This document shows, piece after piece, positions 25,701 through 34,102 of a DNA stretch of 64,000 nt. Source of the stretch: JAAXGX01 sp965203565 (GTDB lineage Bacteria > Acidobacteriota > Vicinamibacteria > Vicinamibacterales > UBA8438); contig OZ241896.1 of assembly GCA_965203565.1 (NCBI GenBank), positions 124,001 to 188,000 of the forward strand. The letters run 5' to 3'. The stretch's first letter is position 1; each line of letters begins with the position of its first letter. The notes beneath the pieces were generated by a model. It was not told the origin of the DNA. It did not search any database and worked only from the letters and a program-made list of their open reading frames with translations. The position numbers and the translations under genes were made by a program.

Positions 25701-27109
25701 CGGCCGCGGCCGGTGGCGATCCCGTCCGACAGCATCGTGACGACGGCGTCGAACTCGCCGCGCGGCAGATCACGGTACGGGTAGGCGTTTCGGGCCAGAT
25801 CGAACAGATCGTTCTCCGTCCACGGCTCACAGGCGGTCGCCGCCACGATCTGCTGCGCCAGGACGTCGCGCGGCCAGTCCGGCACGGTCAGCTCGTCGAG
25901 CAGGCCGCGCCGGATCGCCCGCACGAGCGCGGCCGTCTCGATCAGCTCGTCGCGCGTCGTCGGGAAGAAGCGCCCCTTCGGCACGCACCGCCGGTCCACC
26001 TTGTGCCCCGACCGGCCGACCCGCTGGAGCGCGACGGCGATCGACCGGGGGGAGCCGATCTGACAGACCAGCTCGACCGACCCGACGTCGATGCCGAGCT
26101 CCAGCGACGCCGTGGCGACGACGGCGCGGAGCCGGCCCGCCTTCAGCTCGGTCTCCGCCTTGCGCCGCAACTGCCGCGACAGGCTGCCGTGATGCGCGAG
26201 CACCGCGTCGTCGCCGAGCCGCTCGGCCAGGTGGTGGGCGATCCGCTCCGCCATCCGGCGCGTGTTGACGAAGACCAGCGTGGTGCGATGCTCCGACGCG
26301 AGCCGCGCGATCCGGTCGTGGATCTCGCCCCACATCTCGTTGGTCGCCACCACCCCGAGCTCCTCGCCGGGGACCTCCACCGCCAAGTCGAGCGCGCGGC
26401 GGTGGCCGGCGTTCACGATTTCCGGGGCCGACTCCGCCCCGCCCCGCAGCAGTCCCGCGATCGCCTCGATCGGGTTGACCGTGGCCGACAGGCCGATCCG
26501 CTGCGGCCGGACGCCGCCCGCCTTGCGGACCAGATCGTCGAGCCGGGCCAGGGTCAGCGCCAGATGGGCGCCGCGCTTGTCGTCGGCGACGGCGTGGATC
26601 TCGTCGACGACGACCACCCGCGCGTCGCGCAGCGCGCGCCGGCCGCGCTCGGCGGTCAGCAGGATGAAGAGCGACTCCGGGGTGGTCACCAGGACATGCG
26701 GCGGCCGCCGCGCCAGCTTCTCCCGTTCCCAGACCGGGGTGTCGCCAGTCCGCACCGCGGTCCTTATCGGCGCCAGCGCTGCCCCCTCCGCCTCCGCGAG
26801 CGCGGTGATCCCGGAGAGCGGCATATCGAGGTTCCGGTGGACGTCGGTGCTGAGCGCCTTGAGCGGCGAGACGTACACCACCTCCGTGCGGTCTTCCAGG
26901 CCGCCGCCGGCCGCGCGCGCCACCAGCCCGTCGAGGCAGATCAGCAGCGCCGCCAGCGTCTTCCCCGACCCGGTCGGCGCCGAGATCAGCACGTCGCGGC
27001 CCGCGCGGATCCGCGGCCACGCCTCGCGCTGGGGCTCGGTCGCCCCGTCGAAACAGCCGTTGAACCAGGCGGCGGTCAGCGGATGGAACCCGCGCATCGG
27101 CGCCGCCAT
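22769..27109 (-). CDS. lhr: Lhr-type ATP-dependent DNA/RNA helicase
   Basis: The 1446-residue protein has superfamily 2 motifs in order: motif I APTGSGKT (~44-51), DEIH box (~173), SAT, and motif VI QRVGRSGHK. Long winged-helix and Lhr C-terminal regions follow, with total length near that of E. coli Lhr (~1538). Lhr helicases translocate on DNA and act in repair. A Gly/Ser/Asn/Asp low-complexity linker near 596-625 separates the core from the C-terminal part. It is the first gene of a coupled minus-strand operon and begins 71 bases from repeat copy C. Confidence 0.93.
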   Translation of the reverse strand: MAAPMRGFHPLTAAWFNGCFDGATEPQREAWPRIRAGRDVLISAPTGSGKTLAALLICLDGLVARAAGGGLEDRTEVVYVSPLKALSTDVHRNLDMPLSGITALAEAEGAALAPIRTAVRTGDTPVWEREKLARRPPHVLVTTPESLFILLTAERGRRALRDARVVVVDEIHAVADDKRGAHLALTLARLDDLVRKAGGVRPQRIGLSATVNPIEAIAGLLRGGAESAPEIVNAGHRRALDLAVEVPGEELGVVATNEMWGEIHDRIARLASEHRTTLVFVNTRRMAERIAHHLAERLGDDAVLAHHGSLSRQLRRKAETELKAGRLRAVVATASLELGIDVGSVELVCQIGSPRSIAVALQRVGRSGHKVDRRCVPKGRFFPTTRDELIETAALVRAIRRGLLDELTVPDWPRDVLAQQIVAATACEPWTENDLFDLARNAYPYRDLPRGEFDAVVTMLSDGIATGRGRYGAYVHRDRVNRVLRGRRGGRLAAVTSGGAIPDNANYLVVAEPEGTTVGTVDEDFAVESLSGDVFLLGTTSWRIRRVEAGRVRVEDAHGAAPSIPFWRGEAPGRTRELSDEVSALRVWIAEAAGGAGARNGDSDSGADAGSGNGGSGNSDDSGNGAAAALLEAECGLDAAGAEQAAAYVRAGVAALGALPSRRTVVAERFFDEGGGMQLVIHAPFGARINRAWGLALRKRFCRSFNFELQAAATDNGIVISLAEQHSFPLDAVFRFLRAESVEEALTQAMLPAPMFTARWRWNASRALAVLRFAGGRKVPPPLQRMRSDDLLAAVFPDQAACPENLTGEIRVPRHPLVDETVRDCLHEAMDLDGLRAVIAAMERGELETRAVETAEPSVFSHEILNANPYAFLDDAPLEERRARAVQLRRTLPESARDVGALDAAAIAEVAAESWPVVRDADELHDALLTLTVVPPAAEWRAWYAELERSRRAASLLVDGRTLWTPAERRRVAEALHPDGRFSQETPDVPQEAPESREAAAVEVVRGWLESSGPRRARELAEALAAPRAVIDGALARLEGEGQVLRGRFSPDGASGDDGDATEWCNRRVLARIHRLTLGRLRREIEPVTAADFVRFLARWQHVAPGARLHGAAGLLQVLRQLQGYETSAAAWESDVLARRVADYDPEMLDLLCLSGETMWGRLSPHPAFDGAAAPITSSPPAARPRSRRRVRPTRVAPLTFFLREDAAWLAPAAGACAAGRAALSHAGRAVLEQLEVRGASFLRDLVRATGRLASEVEEGLWELAAAGLVTADGFDNLRALIDPKRRRGEGRFRAARPRHAAGRWALLRPEASGAAESAAAARGEAFARQLLARWGVVFRDLIVREALAPPWRELLQALRRLEARGEVRGGRFVDGFLGEQFARPEAVESLRSLRRDPARPASGERLRVSAADPLNLVGIVVPGARVGALSGEAVDVLGPLYIDVQ

Positions 27110-27180
27110 TGTAGATCCGCGGCCGCGCGCGGCGGCAGGCGCTTCAACGCACTGCGCGACTTCCCTCCAATGCGGTCACG

Positions 27181-27307
27181 CAGCCCGTGGTGGAACCCCG
27201 CGGGGCGCCGAGAGCGGTGAGGCGCCCGGCTGACAAGGCGTGAGAAGGGCGCATATTGGGCATACGCAACCGACGAACAACGCCGTCAGGCGGGATGCAG
27301 CGGGCTG
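27181..27307. mobile_element. MITE-like repeat, copy C (about 127 bp, internally deleted)
   Basis: It starts with the same CAGCCCGTGGTGG end as copies A and B and is highly similar through ...GTCAGGCGGGATGCA. Compared with copy A it lacks two short segments near the right end, each bounded by short direct repeats (ATGCA, CGGG). It ends in CAGCGGGCTG. It lies between the lhr start and the DksA-like gene stop. Confidence 0.75.
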
Positions 27308-27335
27308 GTGGACCGGCGGGCCGGCCGGCGTCCAA

Positions 27336-27785
27336 TCACCCGATGACGTCCGCCAGCAGCGACGGAACCGCCCGGCGGGCGGTCGGGGCGTGCTCCCGCT
27401 GGCGGGCGGCCTCGCGGACCTCCTCGCAACTTCTGCAACGCACCGCGAAGGGGAGGGCGCGCAATCGTTGCTCGGCGATCTCCGCTCCGCACTCGTAGCA
27501 ATAACCGTAGCCGCCCTGCTCGAGGCGTGCGAGGGCCTTCCCGATGTTCTCGAGCGTTTCGGTTTTCATTTGCAGCAGCGCGAACTCGATGTCGTCCCGG
27601 ATCTCCGCTTCCGAGCTCTCGGCCTCGTCCCGGACGCCCTGCCGCAGAATCGCGGCGTCCTCGCTGCGCACGTCGCGCATCTTGTGCTGCACCTCGGCGA
27701 TGATCTCCAGTTGACGTTCCTGGAGAATGCGCTTGAGCTCGTGGTAGCGATCCCGCCCCATCCCGGTCTTCACGTTGGCTTCCAT
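27336..27785 (-). CDS. TraR/DksA family zinc-finger protein
   Basis: The 149-residue protein has a helical N-terminal part (~1-80, probable coiled coil). A C4 zinc finger follows: YCYECG near residue 93 and CRSC about 20 residues later. This is the DksA/TraR design, in which the coiled coil enters the RNA polymerase secondary channel. With relA close by, a stringent-response role is plausible but inferred. GGAAGGAG precedes the ATG at 27785, preferred over the ATG seven codons upstream. Confidence 0.85.
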   Translation of the reverse strand: MEANVKTGMGRDRYHELKRILQERQLEIIAEVQHKMRDVRSEDAAILRQGVRDEAESSEAEIRDDIEFALLQMKTETLENIGKALARLEQGGYGYCYECGAEIAEQRLRALPFAVRCRSCEEVREAARQREHAPTARRAVPSLLADVIG

Positions 27786-27892
27786 GATGACGGCTCCTTC
27801 CGTCATGACGTCCTTCTCTGCGCTCGCTCCGAATCCCCGTCGGCGCGGAGGGTCACCCCATCGCTGACAAGCAAAAGCGATGCCTGATTAGA

Positions 27893-27928
27893 CGATGAAA
27901 CCTGCCAGGAAGTTCGTTTTTTTCATCG
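27893..27928. repeat. 8-bp inverted repeat in the divergent intergenic region
   Basis: CGATGAAA (27893-27900) and TTTCATCG (27921-27928) can pair across a 20-base loop that ends in seven T residues. The site lies between the DksA-like gene and the zinc protein gene. Function unknown. Confidence 0.35.
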
Positions 27929-27993
27929 GTCGCCGTCCCGCCGGTGGACGCCGTCCAGGAGGGATTGAATTCAGTAAACTGTTCGGCGGAACC

Positions 27994-28656
27994 GTGAACA
28001 GGAAGTGCCCGCTGTGCGGGCGCCGCCGAGCCGGCCGCGAGTGTCCTGCACAGGGCCGCCGCATCTGCGCCGTCTGCTGCGGGACCAAACGGGTGGTCGA
28101 GATCGACTGCCCCGACGACTGCCGCTATCTGGTCGCGTCCCGGGCTCACCCGCCGGCGGTGATCCAGCGGCAACAGGACCGCGACGCAGCGTTCCTCCTG
28201 CCGGTGTTCGAGGCGCTGTCCTCCGATCAGCAGAAACTCCTGTTGCTCGTCCAGGCGATTCTGCGCCGAGGCCATGCGGACACGCCGGGTGTGACGGACG
28301 ACGACTTCGCCCGCGCCGCCCGGGCCCTGGCCGACACCTACGAAACGGCCAGCCGAGGGATCATCTACGAGCATGCCGCCGGGGTCGCCCGCGTCGAACG
28401 GATGAGACCGGACGTCGATACGCTGATCGAGACGGCGAGGAGCAAAGGACTGCGGGTGAGCGACGCCGAGGTCGCCGACGTGCTGCGGCGCATCGAGCAG
28501 GCGGCGCGCGACGCCCGCAAGGTCCTGCCCGGAAACGACGCGGCGTACGTCGGCCTGCTGAAACGGACGTTTTCCTCCGACACGCAGGAGGAGCTTCTCC
28601 CGGACGCCGGCGCGCCCGAAGCCGGCGGCTCCGGGCTGATAGTCCCCGGACGGTAG
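27994..28656 (+). CDS. Conserved zinc-binding protein, unknown function
   Basis: The 220-residue protein opens with a cysteine-rich module: CPLC, then CPA, then ICAVCCGTKRVVEIDCPDDC. A mostly helical region of about 180 residues follows. The cysteines and the following His suggest one or two zinc sites. I do not recognise a named function. The start is uncertain: GTG at 27994 sits just before the first CPLC. An in-frame ATG at 27895 would add 33 residues of basic, non-family-like sequence, and AGGAGG at 27956 fits neither well. Confidence 0.6.
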   Translation: MNRKCPLCGRRRAGRECPAQGRRICAVCCGTKRVVEIDCPDDCRYLVASRAHPPAVIQRQQDRDAAFLLPVFEALSSDQQKLLLLVQAILRRGHADTPGVTDDDFARAARALADTYETASRGIIYEHAAGVARVERMRPDVDTLIETARSKGLRVSDAEVADVLRRIEQAARDARKVLPGNDAAYVGLLKRTFSSDTQEELLPDAGAPEAGGSGLIVPGR

Positions 28657-28671
28657 CCCGACGCCGAACGG

Positions 28672-28680
28672 TGGTATACT
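28672..28680 (+). promoter_or_regulatory. Extended -10 promoter (TGGTATACT) of rpmB
   Basis: TGn plus TATACT lies 23 bases before the rpmB ATG. The expected start leaves a leader of about 17 bases containing AGGCAGG. No -35 match is present. Confidence 0.55.
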
Positions 28681-28703
28681 CCCCCCCGCTGCAGGCAGGT
28701 GCG

Positions 28704-28895
28704 ATGGCGAGACGCTGCGAGATATGCGGGAAGGGGCCGGCCGTCGGCCGGAACGTCAGTCACGCCCACAACGTGACGCGCCGGCGCTTCGAAGCGAACA
28801 TTCAGACGGTCAGGGCGATCGTCAACGGCGCGGCCAGACGGCTCCGCGTCTGCACCCGCTGCATCCGGTCGAACCGGGTCACCAAGGCGGCCTGA
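28704..28895 (+). CDS. rpmB: 50S ribosomal protein bL28
   Basis: The 63-residue protein has the bL28 signature: MARRCEICGKGP, VSHAHNVTRRRFEANIQ and a C-terminal CTRC. It is the zinc-binding (C+) form, with CEIC and CTRC as ligands. It is a structural part of the large ribosomal subunit. It is a single gene with its own promoter and ends 21 bases from the convergent relA stop. Confidence 0.97.
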   Translation: MARRCEICGKGPAVGRNVSHAHNVTRRRFEANIQTVRAIVNGAARRLRVCTRCIRSNRVTKAA

Positions 28896-28916
28896 CCCGC
28901 GCCCGACCCGCCCGTC

Positions 28917-31072
28917 CTACCTCGGAATCCGTTCGACGTCCACCACGCCGGGAACGGCGCGCACGACCTTGATCACGCGCTGCAGGTGCTTCAGGTCGGC
29001 GATGTCCAGGGTGACGCTGATCCGGCCGTGGCGGTTGTCGTTCGCCGACGCCTCGACCTTCTTCATGCTGATGTTCACCCCCGCGATGCGGGAGGTCACG
29101 TCGGCGAGGATCCCGCGGCGATCCTCGATCTGAATCGACAGCGCCACCGTGAACGCGGCGGCGCCGTCGGCCTTGTCCCACACCACGTCGATCCGCCGTT
29201 CGGGATCGTACAGCAGGTTGAGCACGTTGGAGCAGGTGGCGGAATGGACCGAGACGCCTTTTCCCCGCGTGACGTACCCCACGATCTTCTCGCCCCGGAT
29301 CGGCGTGCAGCACCGCGCGCGGAACGCCATGAAGTCGTCGAATCCGGTGACCTTGATCTTCTGTTCGCGCGGCCGGAACACGCGCCGCACCACCGAGGTG
29401 ATCGCCGCCGCGCCCCCCCGCTTGCGCAGCCGCTCCCCGGGGACGAGCCGATCGACCACCCGGTGCAGCGGCGCCTTCCCGTAGCCGACCGCCGCCAGCA
29501 GGTCGTCGCCTTTCTTCGACGCGAACTCCTTCGCGATCGCGTCGAGCCGACCGCCGTCGAGCACCGTCTTCACGTTCAGGTCCAGGCGGCGGACCTCCTT
29601 CTCCAGCAGCCTGCGCCCGAGCTCCACCGCGCGCACCTTCTCCTCGGCGGTGATGAAGTGCTTGATCCTGTTGCGCGCGCGGGTCGTCACCACGAAGTTC
29701 AGCCAGTCCCGGCTGGGCTTGCGCCCGCTCGACGTCACTATCTCGACGATGTCGCCGCTCCGGATCTGCGTCCGGAGCGGCGCCATCCGGCCGTTGATGC
29801 GGGCGCCCACGCAGGTATGGCCCACGTCGGTGTGGATGGAGTACGCGAAATCGACCGGCGTGGCCCCTCGCGGCAGCGCCTTCACCTCGCCCCGCGGCGT
29901 GAACGTGTAGACCTCCTCGGGGTACAGGTCGATCTTGAGGCTGTGGATGAACTCGCCCGGGTCACGGACCTCCTGCTGCCACTCCAGCAGCCGCCGGAGC
30001 CAGGTGAAGTACTGCTCGTCCGCGTTCGCGCCGACCCGCCCTTCCTTGTACTTCCAGTGCGCGGCGATCCCGTCCTCGGCCACGCGGTGCATCGGTTCGG
30101 ACCGGATCTGAACCTCGAACGGGAAGCCGCGGTCGCTGACTACCGACGTGTGCAGCGATTGGTACCCGTTCGGGCGCGGCATGGCGACGAAGTCCTTGAA
30201 CCGGCCGGGCACCGGGGCCCATGTCTGGTGAATGATCCCGAGCGCCGCGTAACAGTCGCGGACCGTGGGCGTGACGACGCGCAACGCCACGAGGTCGTAG
30301 ACCTCTTCGAAGCGAATCCGCCGCCGCTTGATCTTCTGCCGGATGCTGAAGAGACGCTTGATGCGCCCCTCGACCGTCACGACCGGGATCCGGAACTGCT
30401 CCAGCCGGGCTTCGAGCGTGCGCCTGAGCTCGGCCATCGTCCGCTCGGTGGCCGGACGCCGCTTCTCGACCGACGCCCGCAGCGCTTCGTACGCCTCGGG
30501 TTCGCAATGGCGAAACGCCAGCTCCTCGAGCTCGTTCCTCACCTTGCTCATCCCCAGCCGATTGGCGATCGGCGCGTAGATGTCGAGCGTCTCCTGAGAG
30601 ATCCGGATGCGCCGCTCCTCGGGCAGGGAATCGAGCGTGCGCATGTTGTGCAGCCGGTCGGCCAGCTTGACCAGGATGACGCGGACGTCGTCGACCATGG
30701 CCAGGAGCATCTTGCGGAAGTTCTCCGCCTGACGCTCTTCGCTCGACGAGAACGGGATGGCGCTGATCTTCGTGACTCCTTCGACGACGTGCGCGACCTC
30801 CGGACCGAACAGCTCGCCCACCTTTTCTATCGTTGTCAACGTGTCCTCGACGACGTCGTGCAGGAGCCCGGCCGCGATGGCGACGTCATCCAGCTTCATC
30901 TCCGCGACGAGGGAGGCCACCTCCAGCGGGTGCGTGATGTAGGCCTCGCCCGAGCGGCGCACTTGGCCCGCATGCTCCATCGCGGAGAAGTCGTAGGCCC
31001 GGCGGAGCAGATCGACGTCGGCGTCCGGGTCGCCGCCGCGGCCTTCGAGGCCAGATCTTCGAAGCTGATCAT
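28917..31072 (-). CDS. relA: RelA/SpoT bifunctional (p)ppGpp synthetase/hydrolase (apparent one-base frameshift near the start)
   Basis: The protein (about 718 residues) has the HD hydrolase domain (THPLEVASL, LLHDVVEDT, ADRLHNM) and the synthetase domain (GRIKRLFSIRQKIKRR, YDLVALRVV, NGYQSLHT). TGS (TFTPRGEVKALPRGATPVDFAY) and C-terminal ACT domains follow. With HD intact it should both make and degrade (p)ppGpp. The ATG at 31072 opens MISFEDLASKAAA, the expected RelA start, but its frame joins the main frame only if one base is missing around 31031-31042. The main frame alone can start at GTG 31115, but that codon is about three bases from the predicted transcription start. Confidence 0.93.
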
Positions 31073-31124
31073 GACAACCGGTTTCTGTGCAACAAGATGC
31101 GGGGATCGCGTTCACCCCCCGCCC

Positions 31125-31153
31125 ATGATAGGGCCGCGGATCGGGGGGGTCAA
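31125..31153 (-). promoter_or_regulatory. Sigma-70 promoter of relA
   Basis: On the minus strand TTGACC (31153-31148) and TATCAT (31130-31125) are separated by 17 bases. The expected start near 31118 leaves a leader of about 46 bases to the ATG at 31072. It is back-to-back with the promoter of the TPR lipoprotein. Confidence 0.7.
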
Positions 31154-31173
31154 GGCGGGCGGTCCCGGCAGTC

Positions 31174-31202
31174 TTGACTTCCCGTTTTTCGGTTCATATA
31201 CT
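31174..31202 (+). promoter_or_regulatory. Sigma-70 promoter of the TPR lipoprotein gene
   Basis: TTGACT (31174-31179) and TATACT (31197-31202) are separated by 17 bases. The start is expected near 31209, leaving a leader of about 140 bases before the ATG at 31350. Confidence 0.75.
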
Positions 31203-31349
31203 GGCCCGGTTTTCGCCGTTTTCGCGGGCGGTTTCTCTTCTCGGTCACCGACCCGGAACCCGAATCGGGCCTCCGGCCGGCAGCGCGCGCAACCCGTCGA
31301 GCCGCCATGCGCGGGCGGCCTCAGGATCCGGGACGAAAGGGGAAGCAGG

Positions 31350-32336
31350 ATGAATATCGGACGCAGCCTCGCAGGATCGATCGTCGCGGCCGGGCTGATG
31401 GTCCCGCTGGCGTCGTGCCAGTACCTGGACCAGGTGAGCGCCATGCGGACGTTCAGGGAAGCCAACTCGGCCTACGGACGCGGCGACTACCTGGGCGCGG
31501 TGGAGCATTACGAGGAGATTCTCGCCATCCTCGAGGACGCCGGCGAAGGCGAGCTGCTGAACGAGCAGCTTACCGCCACGTACTTCTACGTGGCCAACTC
31601 GTACGACAACCTGTACAAGCCGGCGCGAAGGGGCGAGCCCGAGAACGACGCCTACCTGGAAACCGCCGTCAGGTACTACGAGATCGCTTCGGAACGGATC
31701 GCCGACCCCGACCTGAAGAAGCTGTCGATGCAGTACCTGGTCTCGGCGTACGGGCCCGACAAGGCGAACGATCCGGCGCGGTCCGAGCCGGTGCTGCGCC
31801 GGATGATCCTGCTCGACCCCGAGAACCCCGACAACTACTTCGCCCTCGCGAACCTGTACGAACAGTCCGGGTTGTTCGAGGACGCCGAAGCGGTGATGCT
31901 GGAAGTCAGGAACCTGCGGCCCGACGACCCGGTCGTCTACCTGCAGTTGGCCGGGTTCTACAACCGCTCCGGCGAGTTCGATCTGACCATCGACGCCCTT
32001 GAGCAGCGGGCGCAGATCGAGCCGGACAACCCGGAAGCGTTCTACACCATCTCGACGTACTACTGGGAGAAGGCGTTCCGGGACTTCCGGATCACGCAGG
32101 ATCAGAAGGCCGAGTACATTGCGGCCGGTCTCGAGGCGGCCGACACCGCCATCGGCCTCAACGAGCGGTACGTCGATGCGCTCGTCTACAAGAACATCCT
32201 CCTCCGCATGCAGGCGAACATGACCACCGACCTCGACGACCAGAAGCGGCTGATTGCGGAAGCGGACGAGCTGCGCAATCGCGCCGAGGAGCTGCGGGAG
32301 GCGCAGCAGGCGGGGACGGAAAGCCCTGCGGCGTAA
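31350..32336 (+). CDS. TPR-repeat lipoprotein
   Basis: The 328-residue protein has a signal peptide ending in a lipobox (LASC, Cys near residue 23), so it should be lipid-anchored. At least four TPR-like units follow, including REANSAYGRGDYLGAVEHYEEIL, LLDPENPDNYFALANLYEQSGLFEDAE and IEPDNPEAFYTISTYYWEKA. TPR lipoproteins serve as scaffolds in envelope complexes; the partner is unknown. The ATG at 31350 follows AGGGGAAGCAGG. Confidence 0.85.
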   Translation: MNIGRSLAGSIVAAGLMVPLASCQYLDQVSAMRTFREANSAYGRGDYLGAVEHYEEILAILEDAGEGELLNEQLTATYFYVANSYDNLYKPARRGEPENDAYLETAVRYYEIASERIADPDLKKLSMQYLVSAYGPDKANDPARSEPVLRRMILLDPENPDNYFALANLYEQSGLFEDAEAVMLEVRNLRPDDPVVYLQLAGFYNRSGEFDLTIDALEQRAQIEPDNPEAFYTISTYYWEKAFRDFRITQDQKAEYIAAGLEAADTAIGLNERYVDALVYKNILLRMQANMTTDLDDQKRLIAEADELRNRAEELREAQQAGTESPAA

Positions 32337-32350
32337 CTGCGCCGGGGTAC

Positions 32351-32392
32351 AAAAACTCCGGGCGGGGCCCAGCGCGCTGACCCCGCCCGGGG
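32351..32392 (-). terminator. Intrinsic terminator of the tonB-exb operon
   Basis: Inverted repeats CCGGGCGGGG (32358-32367) and CCCCGCCCGG (32381-32390) form a stem of at least ten pairs. For minus-strand transcripts it is followed two bases later by five T residues (32355-32351). It lies just past the exbD stop and may also slow the convergent TPR transcript. Confidence 0.75.
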
Positions 32393-32413
32393 ACGGAAAC
32401 GCCGGGCTGATTT

Positions 32414-32881
32414 CTAACTGACCGGCGCGGCGCCGGCGGCGCGCCGCATCCCCTCGGTCACGATCCCGACCTTGTCGACGCCGGCTCCCTTCGCCGCGTC
32501 GATCACCTCGATGACCTCGCCGTACGTCAGCGTTCCGGCGCCGGCGATGAACATCGTCTTGTCGCGGCGCGTCTCGAAGATCTCGCGGAGCCTGGACTCG
32601 AGCCCCGGCAGGGAGACGTCCTGGTTGTTGATCGAGATCCGCCGGTCGGCCGTGTACTCCAGCACGATCTGGCTGCTGTCGGTCGCGGCCTGCGCCGACC
32701 CCTGCGTCTCGAGCGGCAGGTTGATGTCCAGCCCCCGCTGGTTCAGCGGCAGCGCGGCCAGGAAGATGACGATCAGGACCAGCAGCACGTCGATGAACGG
32801 CGTGATGTTGATCTCCGAATTTTCCTCGGGCTTCTCGGCCTGGGCGACGGCCTCCGCGCCGTGGTGCTTGTGCGCCGCCAT
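32414..32881 (-). CDS. exbD: ExbD/TolR family biopolymer transport protein (second copy)
   Basis: The 155-residue protein has one N-terminal transmembrane helix (~24-44) containing the functional aspartate in INITPFIDVLLVLIVIF, then a periplasmic domain. A C-terminal YGEVIEVIDAAKGAGVDKVGIVTE segment completes the ExbD/TolR fold. It works with ExbB to pass proton-motive energy to TonB. It lies four bases after the first exbD and is the last gene before the terminator. Confidence 0.92.
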   Translation of the reverse strand: MAAHKHHGAEAVAQAEKPEENSEINITPFIDVLLVLIVIFLAALPLNQRGLDINLPLETQGSAQAATDSSQIVLEYTADRRISINNQDVSLPGLESRLREIFETRRDKTMFIAGAGTLTYGEVIEVIDAAKGAGVDKVGIVTEGMRRAAGAAPVS

Positions 32882-32885
32882 CTGA

Positions 32886-33317
32886 TCAGCCTCCCGCTGC
32901 GCCGCGCAGCTTCCGCTCGGTCACGAGCCCGATGTCCTCGATCCCCGCCCGCTGCAACCGATCCATGACTTCCATGATGTCGGCGTACCGGGCGCCCTGA
33001 TCCGCCTTGATCAGCACGATCCGCTCGAACTTCCGGTCGAGCGCGCGCTGCACCGACGCCATGAGCTGGCTCTCCTCGGTGGGAGCGTTGTCCACGTAGA
33101 ACCGCCCCGAGGAGTCGACGTGCAGGACCGTCTGCGCATCGTTGTCGGGTTTCTCCACCGTGTTGGCCGCTTCGGGCAGCGCGACGATCACGCCGGCCTG
33201 GAGGAGGGGCGCGATCAGCATGACGATGATCAGCAGCACCAGCATCACGTCGGCGAGCGGCGTCACGTTGATCTGCGAGTTCAGACCACCTTTCTGGCCG
33301 CCTACGTCCATCCCCAT
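32886..33317 (-). CDS. exbD: ExbD/TolR family biopolymer transport protein (first copy)
   Basis: The 143-residue protein has a short cytoplasmic start and one transmembrane helix with the conserved Asp in INVTPLADVMLVLLIIVML. A periplasmic ExbD domain ends in YADIMEVMDRLQRAGIEDIGLVTE. It is similar but not identical to the following copy; the two may form hetero-oligomers around the ExbB pentamer. Two exbD genes in tandem are common in Acidobacteriota and Myxococcota. Confidence 0.92.
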   Translation of the reverse strand: MGMDVGGQKGGLNSQINVTPLADVMLVLLIIVMLIAPLLQAGVIVALPEAANTVEKPDNDAQTVLHVDSSGRFYVDNAPTEESQLMASVQRALDRKFERIVLIKADQGARYADIMEVMDRLQRAGIEDIGLVTERKLRGAAGG

Positions 33318-33359
33318 GGGTGAATCCTCCTCCTCCTCAGCTTGCCGGCTGCGCGGCGG

Positions 33360-34028
33360 TCACGACTTCTTGATGAAGTAGTCCACGAGCTCCGACGACG
33401 AGTTGTCCATCTCGACGTTGAAGTACTCGATCCGGCCGGTGAGGTAGTTGTAGAACCAGACCGCGGGAATGGCCACGAACAGCCCGATGGCGGTTCCGAC
33501 CAGCGCCTCGGAAATGCCGCCCGAGACCGCGCCGAGTCCGCCCGACCCGGTCTGCGCGATTCCCTGGAACGCATTGATGACGCCCAGCGTCGTGGCGAGC
33601 AGCCCGACGAACACGGCGGTCGAGCCGATGGTGGCCAGCATGCCCAGCCCCTTCTTGAGATCGGCCGCGGTCAGCGCGGACGCCCGTTGAATCGCCCGGC
33701 GGACGCTGTCGACCACGTCGTCCTTGGCAAGCTGCACGCCGGTGTCCTGCTGGAACTGGTACTCCTGCAGGCCGGCCAGGACCACCTTGGCCAGATGGCT
33801 GTACTTGTAGGTCTTCGACTGCGACACCGCGATGCCGTCCTTCAGCTTGCTGTCCTTCAGGTGCTTCGCCACATGGGGCGCGAACGCCTTGGACTGCTTC
33901 TGCGCCTGCTGGAAGGTGAAGATCCGCTCCAGGAAGACGCCGACCGAAATCATCGACATCACGCCCAGCACCAGCATCAGGACCTTGACCGCCCAGCTCA
34001 TCTGTTCCCACATTTCGAGAAAATCCAT
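33360..34028 (-). CDS. exbB: MotA/TolQ/ExbB proton channel family protein
   Basis: The 222-residue protein has three transmembrane helices: one near residues 12-34 and two in the C-terminal half. The latter hold the signature MLATIGSTAVFVGLLATTLGVINAF and SEALVGTAIGLFVAIPAVWFYNYL. It forms the proton-conducting ring with ExbD. GAGGAGG precedes the ATG at 34028. It lies between tonB and exbD in the operon. Confidence 0.93.
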   Translation of the reverse strand: MDFLEMWEQMSWAVKVLMLVLGVMSMISVGVFLERIFTFQQAQKQSKAFAPHVAKHLKDSKLKDGIAVSQSKTYKYSHLAKVVLAGLQEYQFQQDTGVQLAKDDVVDSVRRAIQRASALTAADLKKGLGMLATIGSTAVFVGLLATTLGVINAFQGIAQTGSGGLGAVSGGISEALVGTAIGLFVAIPAVWFYNYLTGRIEYFNVEMDNSSSELVDYFIKKS

Positions 34029-34102
34029 CTGAGTCCTCCTCGGAGAGTCAGCTTTCGCACCCGGAGCACGCGAGCGGAACAGCCCTTCCCGTTCCGGCGG
34101 CG

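Noticed and set aside
27895..27993. ATG at 27895 as the start of the zinc protein
   Set aside because: The extra 33 residues are basic and not family-like, there is no ribosome site, and the segment holds an inverted repeat better read as leader DNA. It is not fully excluded.
31073..31115. GTG at 31115 as the start of relA
   Set aside because: It lies about three bases from the predicted transcription start and encodes a non-RelA-like N-terminus. The ATG at 31072 gives the expected sequence with a one-base correction.
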